Assembly (NCBI GenBank): GCA_005793655.1
Contig: SXRC01000081.1
Span: forward strand, 1-6,200
Source of the DNA: Actinomycetota bacterium
GTDB taxonomy: Bacteria; Actinomycetota; Actinomycetes; Nanopelagicales; Nanopelagicaceae
Reading direction: 5' to 3'
Length of the DNA: 6,200 nucleotides
The first letter of the stretch is position 1. Every line of letters starts with the position of its first letter. This document shows, piece by piece, positions 5,947-6,200 of the stretch. Below the pieces are notes generated by a model that was not told the DNA's origin, ran no database searches, and saw only the letters and a list, made by a program, of their open reading frames with translations. The translations under genes and the position numbers were made by a program.

Positions 5947-6200
5947 TTAATTTTTTGGTGCGGAGAAAGCTTGTTGTTTCTGCGAAAGTTTTGGGTTTCT
6001 AGAAGGCTCAGCTCGCAGCAATGCGATCTCACCTTCAAAATCTTCCAGGGAGGAAAAACTACGGTATACCGAGGCATATCGTAGGTAGGCGACCTCATCG
6101 AGTTCTCGGAGTGGCGCAAGAATTGCCATTCCCACCTCTTGGGCCTCAACCTCTGCCACACCATCTAAGCGAAGGGACTCCTCCACTCGTTGGGCAAGCA
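5947..6200 (-). CDS. nrdR: Transcriptional repressor NrdR, C-terminal part, cut by the window edge
   Basis: The last 83 residues of NrdR, the ATP/dATP-sensing repressor of ribonucleotide reductase genes. The visible part is the end of the ATP-cone domain: LAQRVEESLRLDG, then VEAQEVGMAILAPLRELDE and VAYLRYASVYRSFSSLEDFE, which is nearly the family consensus. The N-terminal zinc ribbon (four cysteines) that binds DNA lies outside the window. After the conserved EIALL there is a tail of about 22 residues rich in Ser, Lys and Gln, of the variable kind seen at NrdR ends. The stop is TAA at 5949-5947. It directly precedes nrdJ on the same strand, so it is either co-transcribed with it or represses it from a site upstream. 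Confidence 0.95.
   Translation of the reverse strand, partial: LAQRVEESLRLDGVAEVEAQEVGMAILAPLRELDEVAYLRYASVYRSFSSLEDFEGEIALLRAEPSRNPKLSQKQQAFSAPKN

Noticed and set aside
5934..6164. 76-residue minus-strand frame overlapping nrdR
   Set aside because: It is an out-of-frame shadow of the NrdR C-terminus, whose own frame matches the family closely.

Overview
The window looks like chromosomal DNA of a low-GC actinobacterium, most likely a streamlined aquatic lineage of the acI/Nanopelagicales kind. The evidence is a SAM-IV riboswitch (a class found mainly in Actinobacteria), the nrdR-nrdJ gene pair typical of that phylum, short intergenic gaps, GTG/TTG starts, a probable leaderless gene and moderate GC. 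The lineage is an inference from family knowledge, not from a search. I see no mobile element, tRNA, rRNA or CRISPR array.

Right to left on the minus strand: the window opens at its right edge with the C-terminal part of nrdR (5947-6200), the repressor of ribonucleotide reductase genes. A 142-base AT- and purine-rich leader follows, then nrdJ (3003-5804), the adenosylcobalamin-dependent class II ribonucleotide reductase. The nrdJ ribosome-binding site has a perfect 8-base complement 80 bases upstream in the same leader. A plus-strand NUDIX hydrolase (2520-2996) converges on nrdJ with only six bases between stop codons; a strong hairpin inside the NUDIX gene is the likely terminator for nrdJ.

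Divergent from the NUDIX gene is a 69-residue putative lipoprotein (2242-2451, probably leaderless). After it, on the same strand, comes ald, alanine dehydrogenase (1115-2197), with a perfect 8-bp inverted repeat just upstream. The ald stop codon overlaps a candidate -10 box for the next transcript, which starts with a well-formed SAM-IV aptamer (about 989-1100) and leads into metY, O-acetylhomoserine sulfhydrylase (TTG start at 925).

The two main points of interest are in the metY unit. First, the riboswitch offers a readable switching logic: one GTGGT segment can pair either with the ACCAC loop of P3 (the ligand-bound pseudoknot) or with an identical ACCAC in the arm that sequesters the metY Shine-Dalgarno sequence. 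Second, metY carries an in-frame TAG at codon 266, after which clear MetY homology continues in the same frame to the window edge. The stop sits at the edge of a perfect short palindrome, which suggests how the mutation may have arisen; sequencing error must be excluded first.

Functionally the window combines sulfur amino acid synthesis under SAM control, alanine/pyruvate interconversion and B12-dependent dNTP supply. These look like neighbouring housekeeping units rather than one pathway. I did not find a clearly new multi-gene system.
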